Assembly: GCA_945869845.1 (NCBI GenBank)
Contig: CAMBRG010000001.1
Location: 36,478 to 100,477, forward strand
Source: Opitutus sp. GAS368
GTDB lineage: Bacteria; Verrucomicrobiota; Verrucomicrobiia; Opitutales; Opitutaceae
Reading direction: 5' to 3'
DNA: 64,000 bases
The notes below the pieces were generated by a model, which was not told the DNA's origin, searched no databases, and was given only the letters and a program-made list of their open reading frames with translations. Positions 52,845-62,405 of the stretch are shown in pieces. Position 1 is the first letter of the stretch. Each line of letters begins with the position of its first letter. The position numbers were made by a program, and so were the translations under genes.

Positions 52845-55124
52845 TCAGTGCCAGTCGATCCGGGCTTGCTTGGTCGTGAGGTCGACGGTGACGGAGGCGT
52901 GGGCGAATTCGCGAGTGGCGGTGAGGCCGACCCATTTTGCGTCGGCTTTGGGTGGGCCGAGGGGGCGGTCGAACTCGGCATAGGCGTCGAGCATCCCGTG
53001 GGTATCGGTATAGCCCCACGAGTAGCAAAAATGCGAGCCGGGTTGGGCGGCGACGAGGAAGCAGGCGAGCGGAAACGTGAGGCGCTCGCGGGCGAGTTGG
53101 AGGAGCTCAGCGTAGGGGCGCTGCATCATCTCTTTATCGAGCCAATTGAAACCGGGCCAACCCTTGATCACGACGAACTTTCCTTTGGCGGCAGCGAGCG
53201 CGATGGAGTCGAGATCGGCTTTGATGTCGGTGGGTGTGTCAGTTTTGAACGCGCCGAAGTGTTCGATCATCACGCCGTCGATGCCCTCCCAATCGAGGAT
53301 CTCGCGAAAATCCGTCGTGCGCAGGCCGTTGACGAGGACGATGCGGTCGGGGCCGAGTTTGCGTTTGGTGAGGGCCAGCATCTCGCGCAGCCCGGCCACG
53401 ATGGCGCGGGCTTTGGCGTCGCCGACCTGTTTGGCGAGGCCGGGGGAGAGTGCCTGCGGCAGCGCATCGACGAAGACGCCGCCGAGGGGGGCGGTCCGGT
53501 TTGCGTGGGCGACGACTTCTGACCACCACTCGCGGAATTCGGCGTTCGACGGATCGGGGCGCGGCGTGCCGGACGGGTGCGTCACGATCTCGCCGCTCGC
53601 GGTGCGGAGCGTCCACTCGGGGCGGTAGGTTTTGAAGGCGTCGTAGCCGGGCCAGTTGATGAAGGCGTTGAGGTAGAAGAGAACTTTGGCGTCCGGGTTG
53701 CGCTGCGTGATCCGCCGTGCGGAGTCCGCGATGCCGGCCTCGGTGCTGCCGTGGGGGGTGACGCCGTGGCTTTTTTCGAGGGCGATCAACGCGCTGCGAC
53801 GTGCGATGAAATCGATTTCGGCGTCGGTGAGATCGGCGGTGCGCTTGCCGAAGTGGAGGTTGAGCGGCACGCGGTCCCAGTTGAAGCCGGGTAAAGTGGC
53901 TGTCACGCGAGGCGGCGCGGCGGGATTAATGGTTTGGAGTTCTGAGCTGAGCGTGAGTCCGTCGGCATCAAGGTTGAAATAGTAGGCGGTGGTGCCGGCC
54001 GGGATGGATGCGGAGGCGGTGGTGCGGCCGGACGCGGTTGCGAGTTGAGCCGGGAGTTTCTCCCAGTCGGCGTCACGTTTGAAAACGAGGGTCGCCCCGC
54101 TTACTTGGCGGGTAGTTTCGAATGCGACGCGGGCGGTAGCGTAATGGCTTTCCTGCGATACCTCGCGCGCCCAAGGGAGGCCGGTTTCGACGACAGCTTG
54201 CGCGAACGCGTAGCTGTCGGGTGGATTCCAGCCGGCTGCATGGCCGTGCCTCAGGTCGAACGGAACTGAAACCAGGCGCGGGCCGGGGGCGGCGCGGTAG
54301 CTGGCCTGTTGCGCGTCGAGGGGAAAATGGGCGTCGCGCGGGCCGGTGAGCCAAAGCAGCGGCATCGTGGCGCGCGGCAGGCGGAGCAAGGGTTCCCACA
54401 CCTCGCGATAGAGCGCGAGATCGCCGAGGGCGCGGCCGTATTGGTTGGGAATGCGATCGAGCGCGCCACAGCCATAAATTGGGATCCCGAAGGCGAAGCG
54501 CGGGTCGATGCCGACCACCGTCGAGGTAATAATGCCGCCCCACGAGATGCCGCAGACACCGACGCGCGCGGCGTCCACTTCGGGCAAGGAGCGGAGCAAG
54601 GAATTGGCGAGCACGACGTCGGCGACGGCGTGATACATCCACTGATCGGTGAGCGGCTCGGCGGAGTCGCCGTAGATGCCGGTGCGCGCGGGTCCGGCGG
54701 TGGCGTGGCGTTTCCACTGGGCGCCCGGCAGCGCGCCGGGGATGCGTTCATCGGTCTGGCCTTCGACGGCGATGGCGATCGCGGCGAAGCCCCGATCGTT
54801 CCACTTCTGCACCCATTCCTTGAATGCCGTGCCGCCGCCGCCGTGCACGAGCACGACACCGGGAACTTTGCCCGGGCGCGCGGTGGGAAGACCGAGCCAA
54901 GCGAAAACGCGCGTGGGTTTTCCCCGATACGGCAGGCTCTCGAAGAAGAGAGGTTTGATTGCTCCGGTGGTGGCGAAACCCTCGGCCGGGTGGACGGCGG
55001 GCGGCGAGGTCAGAGCGCCGAGGCTGGCGATTTGTGCGCGCAGCGGTGCGAAGTCGGTGCTCGGTCCGGCCGCGTAGCTTGCGGTGGTGGCGAGCGCGGC
55101 CAGAAGAACGCGGTAGGATTTCAT
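52845..55124 (-). CDS. Secreted esterase fused to a GHL15-like glycoside hydrolase domain
   Basis: ATG at 55122-55124 chosen; it overlaps the fucosidase stop (ATGA) and starts a signal peptide (1-19). 759 residues. Residues about 60-320 are an alpha/beta hydrolase of the acetyl-xylan-esterase/dienelactone-hydrolase type: oxyanion 'VHGGGG', nucleophile S194 in GISWGG, D264 in 'GPRDAHFP', H293/H295 in 'RHGHAAGW'. From about 425 to the end it resembles the hypothetical GHL15 TIM barrel: 'LFYLNAFINWPGYD', 'GVFVDALPQAL', 'VLVNGLR', 'GVMIEHFG', with acidic residues at strand ends. Removal of acyl groups plus chain cleavage by one protein is inferred. Confidence 0.85.
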   Translation of the reverse strand: MKSYRVLLAALATTASYAAGPSTDFAPLRAQIASLGALTSPPAVHPAEGFATTGAIKPLFFESLPYRGKPTRVFAWLGLPTARPGKVPGVVLVHGGGGTAFKEWVQKWNDRGFAAIAIAVEGQTDERIPGALPGAQWKRHATAGPARTGIYGDSAEPLTDQWMYHAVADVVLANSLLRSLPEVDAARVGVCGISWGGIITSTVVGIDPRFAFGIPIYGCGALDRIPNQYGRALGDLALYREVWEPLLRLPRATMPLLWLTGPRDAHFPLDAQQASYRAAPGPRLVSVPFDLRHGHAAGWNPPDSYAFAQAVVETGLPWAREVSQESHYATARVAFETTRQVSGATLVFKRDADWEKLPAQLATASGRTTASASIPAGTTAYYFNLDADGLTLSSELQTINPAAPPRVTATLPGFNWDRVPLNLHFGKRTADLTDAEIDFIARRSALIALEKSHGVTPHGSTEAGIADSARRITQRNPDAKVLFYLNAFINWPGYDAFKTYRPEWTLRTASGEIVTHPSGTPRPDPSNAEFREWWSEVVAHANRTAPLGGVFVDALPQALSPGLAKQVGDAKARAIVAGLREMLALTKRKLGPDRIVLVNGLRTTDFREILDWEGIDGVMIEHFGAFKTDTPTDIKADLDSIALAAAKGKFVVIKGWPGFNWLDKEMMQRPYAELLQLARERLTFPLACFLVAAQPGSHFCYSWGYTDTHGMLDAYAEFDRPLGPPKADAKWVGLTATREFAHASVTVDLTTKQARIDWH

Positions 55125-56929
55125 TCGACGGGGCTCAGGCGGATTGCTTGGAGGCTGGCTTTGTCGGCCGGGCCGTCGACGAGAGAAACGGCGATGGTGT
55201 GGCGGCCGGTGGTCTTGAAGGTGAGCAAGCCGAAGGTGTGTGAGTGATAAATGGGCGACGAGTTCTGCTGGTTTTGGAGCGTCACGCCCTCGTCGGTTTC
55301 GATGCGCCAGACCAGCTTGCCCTCGCCCTTGTAGGTGAGGTCGAGGCGATAGTCGCCGGCCTCGGCGACATCGACGGTCCAGATCGCTCGGCCACTGGAT
55401 TTCCAGTCGCTGACTTGGTTGGCGGCTTTCCACTCGCCGAATTTCTCCATCCAGCGAATTTCTTTTTTCGTGGCGTCGGTCACCGCGGCAAATTCGAGCA
55501 AGAGCGGGGTAGGGACATTCGGATGCACGCCGATCGTTTGGTCGACCTTGGGCACGCCGTGCAACTTGACCGCGATCACGGATGCGGGGCGATCGGGTGG
55601 GGCGGGTGGGAGCTGAAGTTCAGTCCACGCGCCGTTTTTCTGCCAGGTGACGGGAAGCAGTTTTCCGCCGGAGACAAGGCCGGCGGCGGCGATGGCGGTT
55701 TGCAGGCCGGGGAGCATGAGGCGGCCGTTTTTCGGCCAATCGAAGACGACGAGGTTGAGCGTGTGGCCGCTCGTGGTGACATCGCCCCACGGTTGCGCGT
55801 GGTCCCACGGCGAGGCGCCGGCGGAGTAAACCACCTGGGGGTAGCGTTGGAGCCACTCGCCGGCTTGCAGGAGATATTTGGTCGCTTGCGCGGGGATGCG
55901 GCCGGAACCATCGGGGCCGACGTTAAGCAAGTAGGTGCCGCCGCGACCGACTGTGGAGACGAGACGGTGGAGGATCTCTTTCTGGTCCTTCCAATTTTGA
56001 TCATACCACGCATAGGCCCAGGAATCGTTGGTCGTGTCGCAGGTTTCCCAAAGGCCATCCAATCGGCGGGGAGGGACTTCCATGTCGCCCTTGCTCAGGT
56101 AGTCACCGAGGCCGTAACCGACGCGACTGCAGAGCAACGCGCCGGGCTGCGTCTCGCGCACGAGCGCAGCGAGTTTTTCCGCGTGCTCCTTGGGCAGATT
56201 GTCGGGGGTGTCGAACCACACGTAGTTCAACGGGCCATAGTTCGTGCAGATTTCCTTCACCTGCGGGTAACATTTTTCGCGGAAGTATTGGTCGAACGAA
56301 GCGGCCGAGCCGTCGGCGTTTTGTGGCGGCCCGTTGTTCCCGCCGGGGGCGGTCCAGTCTTGGTTGTGCGAGTAGTAGAAACCGAAACCGAGGCCGGCCT
56401 CGCGGGTCGCGTCGGCGAGTTCCTTCATCGGATCGCGGGCAAACGGGGAGGCATCGACGATGTTGAAGGGATGGGCGGATTTGAACATCGCGAAGCCGTC
56501 GTGGTGCTTCGAGGTGATGATGATCCACTTCATGCCGGCGGCTTTGGCGACGCGGACGATCTCGCGGGCGTCGAAGGCGGTCGGGTTGAAGTTCTTCGCC
56601 TCCGCCATGTAGTCGGGCTCGGAGATTTTCATCTGCCGTTTGATCCACTCGCCGATGCCGTAAAAGTTCTGACCCTTCCACTGGCCGCCGAGGTGGGAGT
56701 AGATGCCCCAGTGGATAAACATGCCGTAGTTGCCGTCGCGGAAGAGGGCGGCTCGGTCAGAAGATCCTAGGCCCGGTATGACCGTCGTGGCGCCCCACAT
56801 TTGGTCCATCGACAACTCGGCGGTGGGCGCGGTGGATTTCGCGGGAGCCGTGGCGGCGTGGGCGGGAGTCGTCGTGAGCGCGGTGAGAGCGAGCAGGAGG
56901 CCGGTGAGGCGGGAGGATGAACGATTCAT
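55121..56929 (-). CDS. GH29 alpha-L-fucosidase
   Basis: 602 residues; signal peptide 1-25. GH29 motifs: 'GMFIHWGIYSHLGGQW' (69-84), 'SKHHDGFAMF' (140-149), catalytic nucleophile D240 in 'YVWFDTPDN', and 'WETCDTTNDSWAY' (about 293-305). A C-terminal beta region (about 490-602, 'GDYRLDLTYKGEGKLVW') looks like a carbohydrate-binding-type domain. The enzyme releases terminal alpha-L-fucose with retention of configuration. It is the only clearly assigned glycoside hydrolase in the window, and so the best pointer to a fucose-containing substrate. It is coupled to the esterase fusion (ATGA overlap) and follows sulfatase 24 by 28 bases. Confidence 0.95.
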   Translation of the reverse strand: MNRSSSRLTGLLLALTALTTTPAHAATAPAKSTAPTAELSMDQMWGATTVIPGLGSSDRAALFRDGNYGMFIHWGIYSHLGGQWKGQNFYGIGEWIKRQMKISEPDYMAEAKNFNPTAFDAREIVRVAKAAGMKWIIITSKHHDGFAMFKSAHPFNIVDASPFARDPMKELADATREAGLGFGFYYSHNQDWTAPGGNNGPPQNADGSAASFDQYFREKCYPQVKEICTNYGPLNYVWFDTPDNLPKEHAEKLAALVRETQPGALLCSRVGYGLGDYLSKGDMEVPPRRLDGLWETCDTTNDSWAYAWYDQNWKDQKEILHRLVSTVGRGGTYLLNVGPDGSGRIPAQATKYLLQAGEWLQRYPQVVYSAGASPWDHAQPWGDVTTSGHTLNLVVFDWPKNGRLMLPGLQTAIAAAGLVSGGKLLPVTWQKNGAWTELQLPPAPPDRPASVIAVKLHGVPKVDQTIGVHPNVPTPLLLEFAAVTDATKKEIRWMEKFGEWKAANQVSDWKSSGRAIWTVDVAEAGDYRLDLTYKGEGKLVWRIETDEGVTLQNQQNSSPIYHSHTFGLLTFKTTGRHTIAVSLVDGPADKASLQAIRLSPVE

Positions 56930-56957
56930 GATCGAGGGGTGCGGGCGGGTCCGGGGG

Positions 56958-58577
56958 CTATCGTCCGGCCGGGGTGATAAATTCTTCGCGGCTCAGTTTC
57001 CCGTCGCCGTTTTGGTCGAAATTCTTGAAACGCGATTCGACGTTAGCCGCGCCCTTTTGGCCGGCGACGTATTCGTCGGCCGTAAGGAGGCCGTCGCGAT
57101 TGGTGTCCATGCGCGTGAAGGCGGCAGCGCGGTCGGGCGTGGCTTTTTTGGCGGGCGCGTTGGGTGCAGCGGGGGCGGGGAAAGGCGCGGGTACGGCGGC
57201 GCGATCCGCCACGCTGATGCACGAAGGATCGACGGTGGTGGGGAGAGTGGCTTTCCACGCGAGCGCGAGCTGGGTGAGGCGGGCGACGATCTCCGGGTGG
57301 TCTTTTGCAACGTCGATGGCTTCGGCGCGGTCGGTGGTGAGGCGGTGCAAGGCGACGCGCTGGGCGTCGGCGGTGAGGAGGAGTTTCCAATCGCCGTCGC
57401 GGACGGCGAGGCGGGGCCACCAGTGGGGATCGGCGGCTTTGCCGGTCCAGTCCCAAAAGATGGGTTTCGTGCGTTTGACGAGCTGGCCCTTGAGTGCGGC
57501 GAGCAAATCTTCGCCGTCGCCGCGGTAGTCGGAGGGCAACGTGATGCCGGCCGCGGCGGAGAGCGTGGGCAGGAGATCGACCGCGGTGAAGGCGGTCGTG
57601 TCGTTGATCGCGCCGGCGGGCGTGCGGCCGGGCCAGCGCACGAGGAAGGGCACGCGCACGCCGCCTTCGAAGAGGCTGCGTTTCTCGCCGCGCAGGCCGC
57701 CGCTCGAACCGACGCTGTAGTAGCCGCCATAGCCGGCGGCCTTCGCGTCGTTGTCGCGGGACTCGCGTTGCGCGGCCGGTGCGGTGGTCTCGGGGCCGTT
57801 GTCGCTCGAGAAGATCACGATCGTATTTTGGGCAATTCCGGCGGAATCGAGGGCTTCGAGCACGCGACCGACGGCATTGTCACCATCGGTGATGACGGCG
57901 GCGTAGACGCGCTTTTGTTCGTCGAGGTGCGACCATTTTTCGAGCGACGCCTTGGTGGGCACGTGGGGCAGGTGGCTCTCGTGGAGCCAGACGTTGAGGT
58001 AGAACGGGCGGTCTTGGTTGGCGGCGATAAACTTCGCGGCGTTTTCGGGGGTGGCGTGCAGATCGGCGGAGGCGGTTTCGGCGCCGCCGTTGAAGATGGC
58101 GAATTCATCGAAGCCGTAGGCGGTGGGTTCCGGGGCGCCGTGGGTGTTGCGATTGGTGAGATGCCACTTGCCGAAATGCGCGGTGCGGTAGCCGGCTTGC
58201 TGGAAAAAACGCGCGACGCTGGGCGCGCGGACGTCGAGCCAGTCGGGCATGTTGCGGGCCAAATTTTGCGCGGGCGCCGCGAAGTGCTGAGAAATGCCGA
58301 AGCGGGACGGAAATATCCCGGTTATCGCGGCCGTGCGGCTCGGCGAGCACACGGGATTGAGGACATTGAACTGATGAAAGTCCGTGCCCTCGCGGGCGAG
58401 CCGGTCGAGGTGTGGGGTCTTCAGATACGGATGGCCGTGGGAGGCGAGATCGCCCCAGCCCCAGTCGTCGGCGAAGATGAAGACAATGTTGGGGCGAGGG
58501 GCGGGGGTAGCGGCGGTGAGCGACGATGGCCGTGGAGCGAACAGCAGGCCGGCGATAAGCAGAAGAAAAAATCTCAT
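56958..58577 (-). CDS. Type I sulfatase 24 with C-terminal EF-hand pair
   Basis: 539 residues; signal peptide 1-23. D37-D38, formylglycine C77 (CSPSR), K137/H139, 'WLHESHLPH' (about 197-205), D259-N260. The lid is enlarged by 'YGGYYSVGSSGGLRGEKRSLFEGG'. Residues 491-502 (DTNRDGLLTADE) and 521-532 (DQNGDGKLSREE) are two canonical EF-hand calcium loops, preceded by a Pro/Ala linker. This is an unusual addition for a sulfatase, which already binds calcium in its active site. It is a paralog of sulfatase 6. It lies between a TonB receptor (38-base gap) and GH29. Confidence 0.95.
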   Translation of the reverse strand: MRFFLLLIAGLLFAPRPSSLTAATPAPRPNIVFIFADDWGWGDLASHGHPYLKTPHLDRLAREGTDFHQFNVLNPVCSPSRTAAITGIFPSRFGISQHFAAPAQNLARNMPDWLDVRAPSVARFFQQAGYRTAHFGKWHLTNRNTHGAPEPTAYGFDEFAIFNGGAETASADLHATPENAAKFIAANQDRPFYLNVWLHESHLPHVPTKASLEKWSHLDEQKRVYAAVITDGDNAVGRVLEALDSAGIAQNTIVIFSSDNGPETTAPAAQRESRDNDAKAAGYGGYYSVGSSGGLRGEKRSLFEGGVRVPFLVRWPGRTPAGAINDTTAFTAVDLLPTLSAAAGITLPSDYRGDGEDLLAALKGQLVKRTKPIFWDWTGKAADPHWWPRLAVRDGDWKLLLTADAQRVALHRLTTDRAEAIDVAKDHPEIVARLTQLALAWKATLPTTVDPSCISVADRAAVPAPFPAPAAPNAPAKKATPDRAAAFTRMDTNRDGLLTADEYVAGQKGAANVESRFKNFDQNGDGKLSREEFITPAGR

Positions 58578-58616
58578 GGCGATTAGGTGGGAACGAACTC
58601 GCCAGGGCGGTTCTGA

Positions 58617-61600
58617 TTAAAATTCGAACGTGTTCGAAAGCACGAATTCACGAGGCGGGGGAATCTGGGCGCGCGCGGGCGAACCATCGGGTTGGACTTG
58701 GACGATAATGGGGTCGGTGTCAGCGAGGACGTTGCGGACATTCAATTGGATTCGCCACGTGATCTTATTGCGGAAGAGTTTTTGTCTATAGCCGACCCAG
58801 AGATCGATGAATTCCGAGCCCTGGTCGAAGAATGGGCGGGTGACGGCTTTGATTGGAACGGTCGCATTAGTGCCGGTGATGGTTCGGCGGGCGACGGGAT
58901 ATCCGATCGCGGCCTGATCTTGCCAGCGGAAGGCGGTGCCGAGGTTGGCGCCTTTTAACGGGCCTCGGGAAAAGGAGTAATTACCGAGAACGTTCACCCG
59001 ATATTTGCGGACTTCCGGACTGTCGGAGCCCGACAGCGCCTCCAGGGTGTAGTAGGCTTGGCCAGCGCCGCCCCGCAGGGTATCCCCCGCGCCTGTGCCC
59101 GTGGCCAGTGGGGCCGCGAGGGGGGTGGTGAGCGGGTCGTTGACTGCGATGCGGGTGCCGTTCGGAACGACGGAATAGTTGGCGATCGCTTCTTCAAGCA
59201 ATCGACCTAACCGCGGACCGACGTTGGAACGCACCGAGCTTTGTTGGGCGGCATTAAACGAGAGACGCAGGTCTCGGGTTGGGTTGTAGGTCAGCTCGAA
59301 TTCATAACCCTCCGCGACGAGATCGACCGTGTCGGTCAGGACCGACGACAACCCGCCGCCGCTTTGAGCGGCCGCCGGAGCGGTCTCGGTTTTCGGGGTC
59401 AAAATCATCTCGGCTTTCTCCCGCGCGAAGGCGTTCCAATATTTGTCCCAGGCGTCGTAGACTTTTCGGTAGTCGGCGAGCGACATGTATTGCGCTCCGG
59501 GGACGAAGTTGGGGCCGCCGGCCTCGTGGCTGTCGAGGAAGCCGTTTTTGTTGCGATCGGGATCGGTCAAGGCACTGGGATTGCTCGGATCGGCCACGAG
59601 GTCGAAGACGCCGTCGCGGTTCGCGTCGTAGTCCTGCATATCAACAAACATGGTGCCGAAGAAGCGGGCGAGAGTGTTGACGTAAACGCCGACGGGCCGG
59701 GTCACGCCGGAGAAATTCTCGTTCTCGACGGCACCGCGGTAGCGGTTGAGCCGGGCGACGACTTTGTTGTTCATCAGGCTGATGGTAACGCCGTAGTCGG
59801 TCGTCGAGCCCGACGCACTCGGCACGGAATTGCCGTAGAAATCGAAGCCGCCGGGATTGGCGACAAAGTTTGAGGAGGAGCCGTAGTGCAACGAGACGCC
59901 CATGCGGTCGCGCAACCAAAGGTCCGGCACCTTGAGGACGATGCCATAGCCGAAATTTTTGTCGCGCTTTACGCGTGGTTTGACGTCGTTCAGGTTGAAG
60001 ACATCGGGCGTTAAGATCGCGATGGATTCGGAGCCACGCGGCGGCGTTGTGTTGCGATAGAGGCTGACCTCGTCGCTGCGCCAGCCCAGATTGGCAATGA
60101 GGTGGTCCTTGAGGAAGTAGCTCTGGGTGTTGAACGCCATCGAGGTGGTTACGGTTTTCGTCAATGTGCCGCCGAAGGCTCGAAAGGCTGGAGTGTATTG
60201 ACCGATCTGGGTGGTTTCATCGCCGCGCACCGTCGTCGCGGAGGCTTGGGTGGCGGGGTTGCCCACGTTGAGATAAGCGAGGGGGATTTGAAAGCCGTTC
60301 GGGAACTCGACTTGAGTGTTCGGCCGGGCGCCGTTGGTGCTGAAGTCGGACAATTTGAAGTTGGGGTTTTCAAAGGCCTGAAGGTAGGGATCGCTGATGT
60401 AGAAGATGCCCGACCATTGGCGCTGGAAGATGGTGGCGTCGTTGTTTTGTAAATGAAAACCCGCGTCGTTGCCGAAAACATACGGCTTGGTAATCGCGCG
60501 GTTGGTATTGATGTCGTTGCGATCGACGAGGGCGGAGAGATTGTGCCGTCCCAACCACTTGAGCGCGGAGCCGCGAAATTTTTCTCCGAAATCAAACTTG
60601 GCGAAAGCCGTCCCGCGCATCGCCGCGCGTTCGTCGTTGTTTACCTGCCGTTCCGACGACGCGGCGTAGTAATAGAGCCGGCCGAAATTGGGATTAGTCG
60701 CGCCGAAGAGAGAGTTAGGGCCGATCGGAAAGGTGTAGTTCACGTCGATATCGATGGCCGGAAGGCTCTCGGCAACGAAGCTATCCCGCTGCCAAGTCTC
60801 TTTGGCGTAGCCTAGTTCCAAACCAAAATTTCCGCTCTTTGAAACTGCTTCGAGCGAATAAATCTCGCGCCGAAACCGGTTGCGGGCGTGATCGCTGGAA
60901 CCGGTGAGGAGGTGTCGGCTGTAGTCGAAGACGTCGTAGTCCAGCAGGCCTTGGCGGGTGAAGCCGTCAAAGGCCGGCAGGGGAATTTCGGTGAAATAGA
61001 GATTACGCGAGATCACGGCCTGACTCACGCCCGACAGATTCCGATCTGGGTCAAAGGTCGGGCTGCCCAAGGCAACTCTCCCGCCGTTCCACCCCGTATG
61101 GACCGCCCGGCCCGGGAGCCCGTCGGCGGTCATAGTTGCGTCGTAGACGGAGGCCCAGCCGTTGCGTTTGAGAAATTTATCGTAGGGGTTCTCGGGGATG
61201 ATCGTGCCGTTGGCGAAGCGCCCGAGGTAGCCTGCCGCTCCACCGATATTGTTCTGAAAAACCGTTCGGAATGGGTCTTGGACGCGGCGACCGGCGGCGT
61301 TGACGACGCCGGGCACGCCTTGGAACGAATTCACCCCGCCCCATTTGTTGCCGTAGGGATCCTGCAGAAAAGTATCGAGAGTGGTCAAAGGCCCAAGTCG
61401 ATCGACGGGAATCGAGGAGATTTTGCCCGCCTCAAGGTTGGCGTTGAAGGTGATCTGGTGAGCGACGAAAGGCTTGAACTTGATCGCCCCGTAGTGGCGG
61501 GACGTATCGGTGCGAGCGGGCTGCTGCCTGAACTCTTTTTTGTCGTCCATCAGGGCGACCCGGAAGCCGAGTTTTTTGGGAACGATTACTTTGTTGAGAG

Positions 61601-62294
61601 CGAGGGAGCCGCGCTTCGAGATATTGTTTTCAAAGTTCTCGGTTGAGAGGCGGTATTCGATCTTAACGGAGTCCTTGTTCAGCTCGGCCGTGGCTAGGCT
61701 GTTATTGACGATGCCACCGGGCGAACCGAGGCCGAAGAGGAAGGAGTTGGCTCCGCGGTTGATGTCGATGCGGCCGGAGTTGTAGCTGTCGAAGGGGATG
61801 GCCGACTCGAAGTAGTTGGTCGTGCGGGTGGGTGCAGCCAAGCCGCGCACGCGGTTGGCCGAGGCTGGATCCTGGCGCGCCGCCGATTGGTCGAGCGAGC
61901 CGTCGCCGAAGCTGTCGGACGCCGTCGTGAAGGTGCTCATCGAACCGACGGCGTCAGTATTGGTGGTGTAGGCGAGGACGTCGTTGAGATTGGTTGCTCC
62001 AAGATCCTCCAACATCAGCTCGGTCACGATCTGCACGGAAGTGGCCACGTCTTTAAGCTCCGAACGGATGCGCCCGCCGGCGAGGGTTTGGGCGGAAAAG
62101 TAACCCTGGTCGGCCGCCTCGCTCACCAAGAACGGCGATAGTGCGACGACCTCGGATGGCGAAGCAGGTTTGGCGGGGGTTTCCGGGGTAGGTGGAGGTT
62201 GGGTGGGCGCGTTTTGGGCGTGAAGCGATGCCGCAAGCAACGCGGTGCAAAAGAGCGTCGCTAGGCGGTGGGGCGGGTGGCGATGGAGGGACAA
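58617..62294 (-). CDS. TonB-dependent outer-membrane receptor
   Basis: 1225 residues from a TTG at 62292-62294, the only start that keeps the signal peptide ('HRLATLFCTALLAASLHAQ'). A Pro/Ala-rich spacer precedes 'EVVALSPFLVSEAADQGY' (48-65), a TonB-box-containing segment typical of this lineage. The plug follows ('VATSVQIVTELMLEDLGATNLNDVL', 'RGLAAPTRTTNYFES', 'GANSFLFGLGSPGGIVN'). The barrel ends '..PPREFVLSNTFEF'. Ligand uptake is probably of an oligosaccharide from the sulfated glycan. It follows a similar receptor (62406) by 111 bases, suggesting a tandem duplication, and precedes sulfatase 24. Confidence 0.93.
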   Translation of the reverse strand: MSLHRHPPHRLATLFCTALLAASLHAQNAPTQPPPTPETPAKPASPSEVVALSPFLVSEAADQGYFSAQTLAGGRIRSELKDVATSVQIVTELMLEDLGATNLNDVLAYTTNTDAVGSMSTFTTASDSFGDGSLDQSAARQDPASANRVRGLAAPTRTTNYFESAIPFDSYNSGRIDINRGANSFLFGLGSPGGIVNNSLATAELNKDSVKIEYRLSTENFENNISKRGSLALNKVIVPKKLGFRVALMDDKKEFRQQPARTDTSRHYGAIKFKPFVAHQITFNANLEAGKISSIPVDRLGPLTTLDTFLQDPYGNKWGGVNSFQGVPGVVNAAGRRVQDPFRTVFQNNIGGAAGYLGRFANGTIIPENPYDKFLKRNGWASVYDATMTADGLPGRAVHTGWNGGRVALGSPTFDPDRNLSGVSQAVISRNLYFTEIPLPAFDGFTRQGLLDYDVFDYSRHLLTGSSDHARNRFRREIYSLEAVSKSGNFGLELGYAKETWQRDSFVAESLPAIDIDVNYTFPIGPNSLFGATNPNFGRLYYYAASSERQVNNDERAAMRGTAFAKFDFGEKFRGSALKWLGRHNLSALVDRNDINTNRAITKPYVFGNDAGFHLQNNDATIFQRQWSGIFYISDPYLQAFENPNFKLSDFSTNGARPNTQVEFPNGFQIPLAYLNVGNPATQASATTVRGDETTQIGQYTPAFRAFGGTLTKTVTTSMAFNTQSYFLKDHLIANLGWRSDEVSLYRNTTPPRGSESIAILTPDVFNLNDVKPRVKRDKNFGYGIVLKVPDLWLRDRMGVSLHYGSSSNFVANPGGFDFYGNSVPSASGSTTDYGVTISLMNNKVVARLNRYRGAVENENFSGVTRPVGVYVNTLARFFGTMFVDMQDYDANRDGVFDLVADPSNPSALTDPDRNKNGFLDSHEAGGPNFVPGAQYMSLADYRKVYDAWDKYWNAFAREKAEMILTPKTETAPAAAQSGGGLSSVLTDTVDLVAEGYEFELTYNPTRDLRLSFNAAQQSSVRSNVGPRLGRLLEEAIANYSVVPNGTRIAVNDPLTTPLAAPLATGTGAGDTLRGGAGQAYYTLEALSGSDSPEVRKYRVNVLGNYSFSRGPLKGANLGTAFRWQDQAAIGYPVARRTITGTNATVPIKAVTRPFFDQGSEFIDLWVGYRQKLFRNKITWRIQLNVRNVLADTDPIIVQVQPDGSPARAQIPPPREFVLSNTFEF

Positions 62295-62374
62295 GGTTTT
62301 TCGGGGTTGTTGGCGGAGGCTAGAAAGCGCTGGGGCGCGGGCTGGGGGAGGCCCCGTTCTTCGAGGGCGTGGGA

Positions 62375-62395
62375 GGGCGGGTCGGAGACCTGCCC
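62375..62395. repeat. Short hairpin between receptor genes
   Basis: GGGCGGGTCGGAGACCTGCCC can fold as GGGC(G)GGTC / GACC(T)GCCC with a 3-base loop. It lies between the stop of the receptor at 62406 and the start of the next receptor. It may be a REP-type element or attenuator; only one copy is seen in the window. Confidence 0.45.
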
Positions 62396-62405
62396 TACTT
62401 AGGAA

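Noticed and set aside
55125-55433. N-terminal extension of the esterase fusion
   Set aside because: It overlaps the fucosidase C-terminus out of frame; the ATG at 55124 begins a signal peptide and gives the ATGA overlap.
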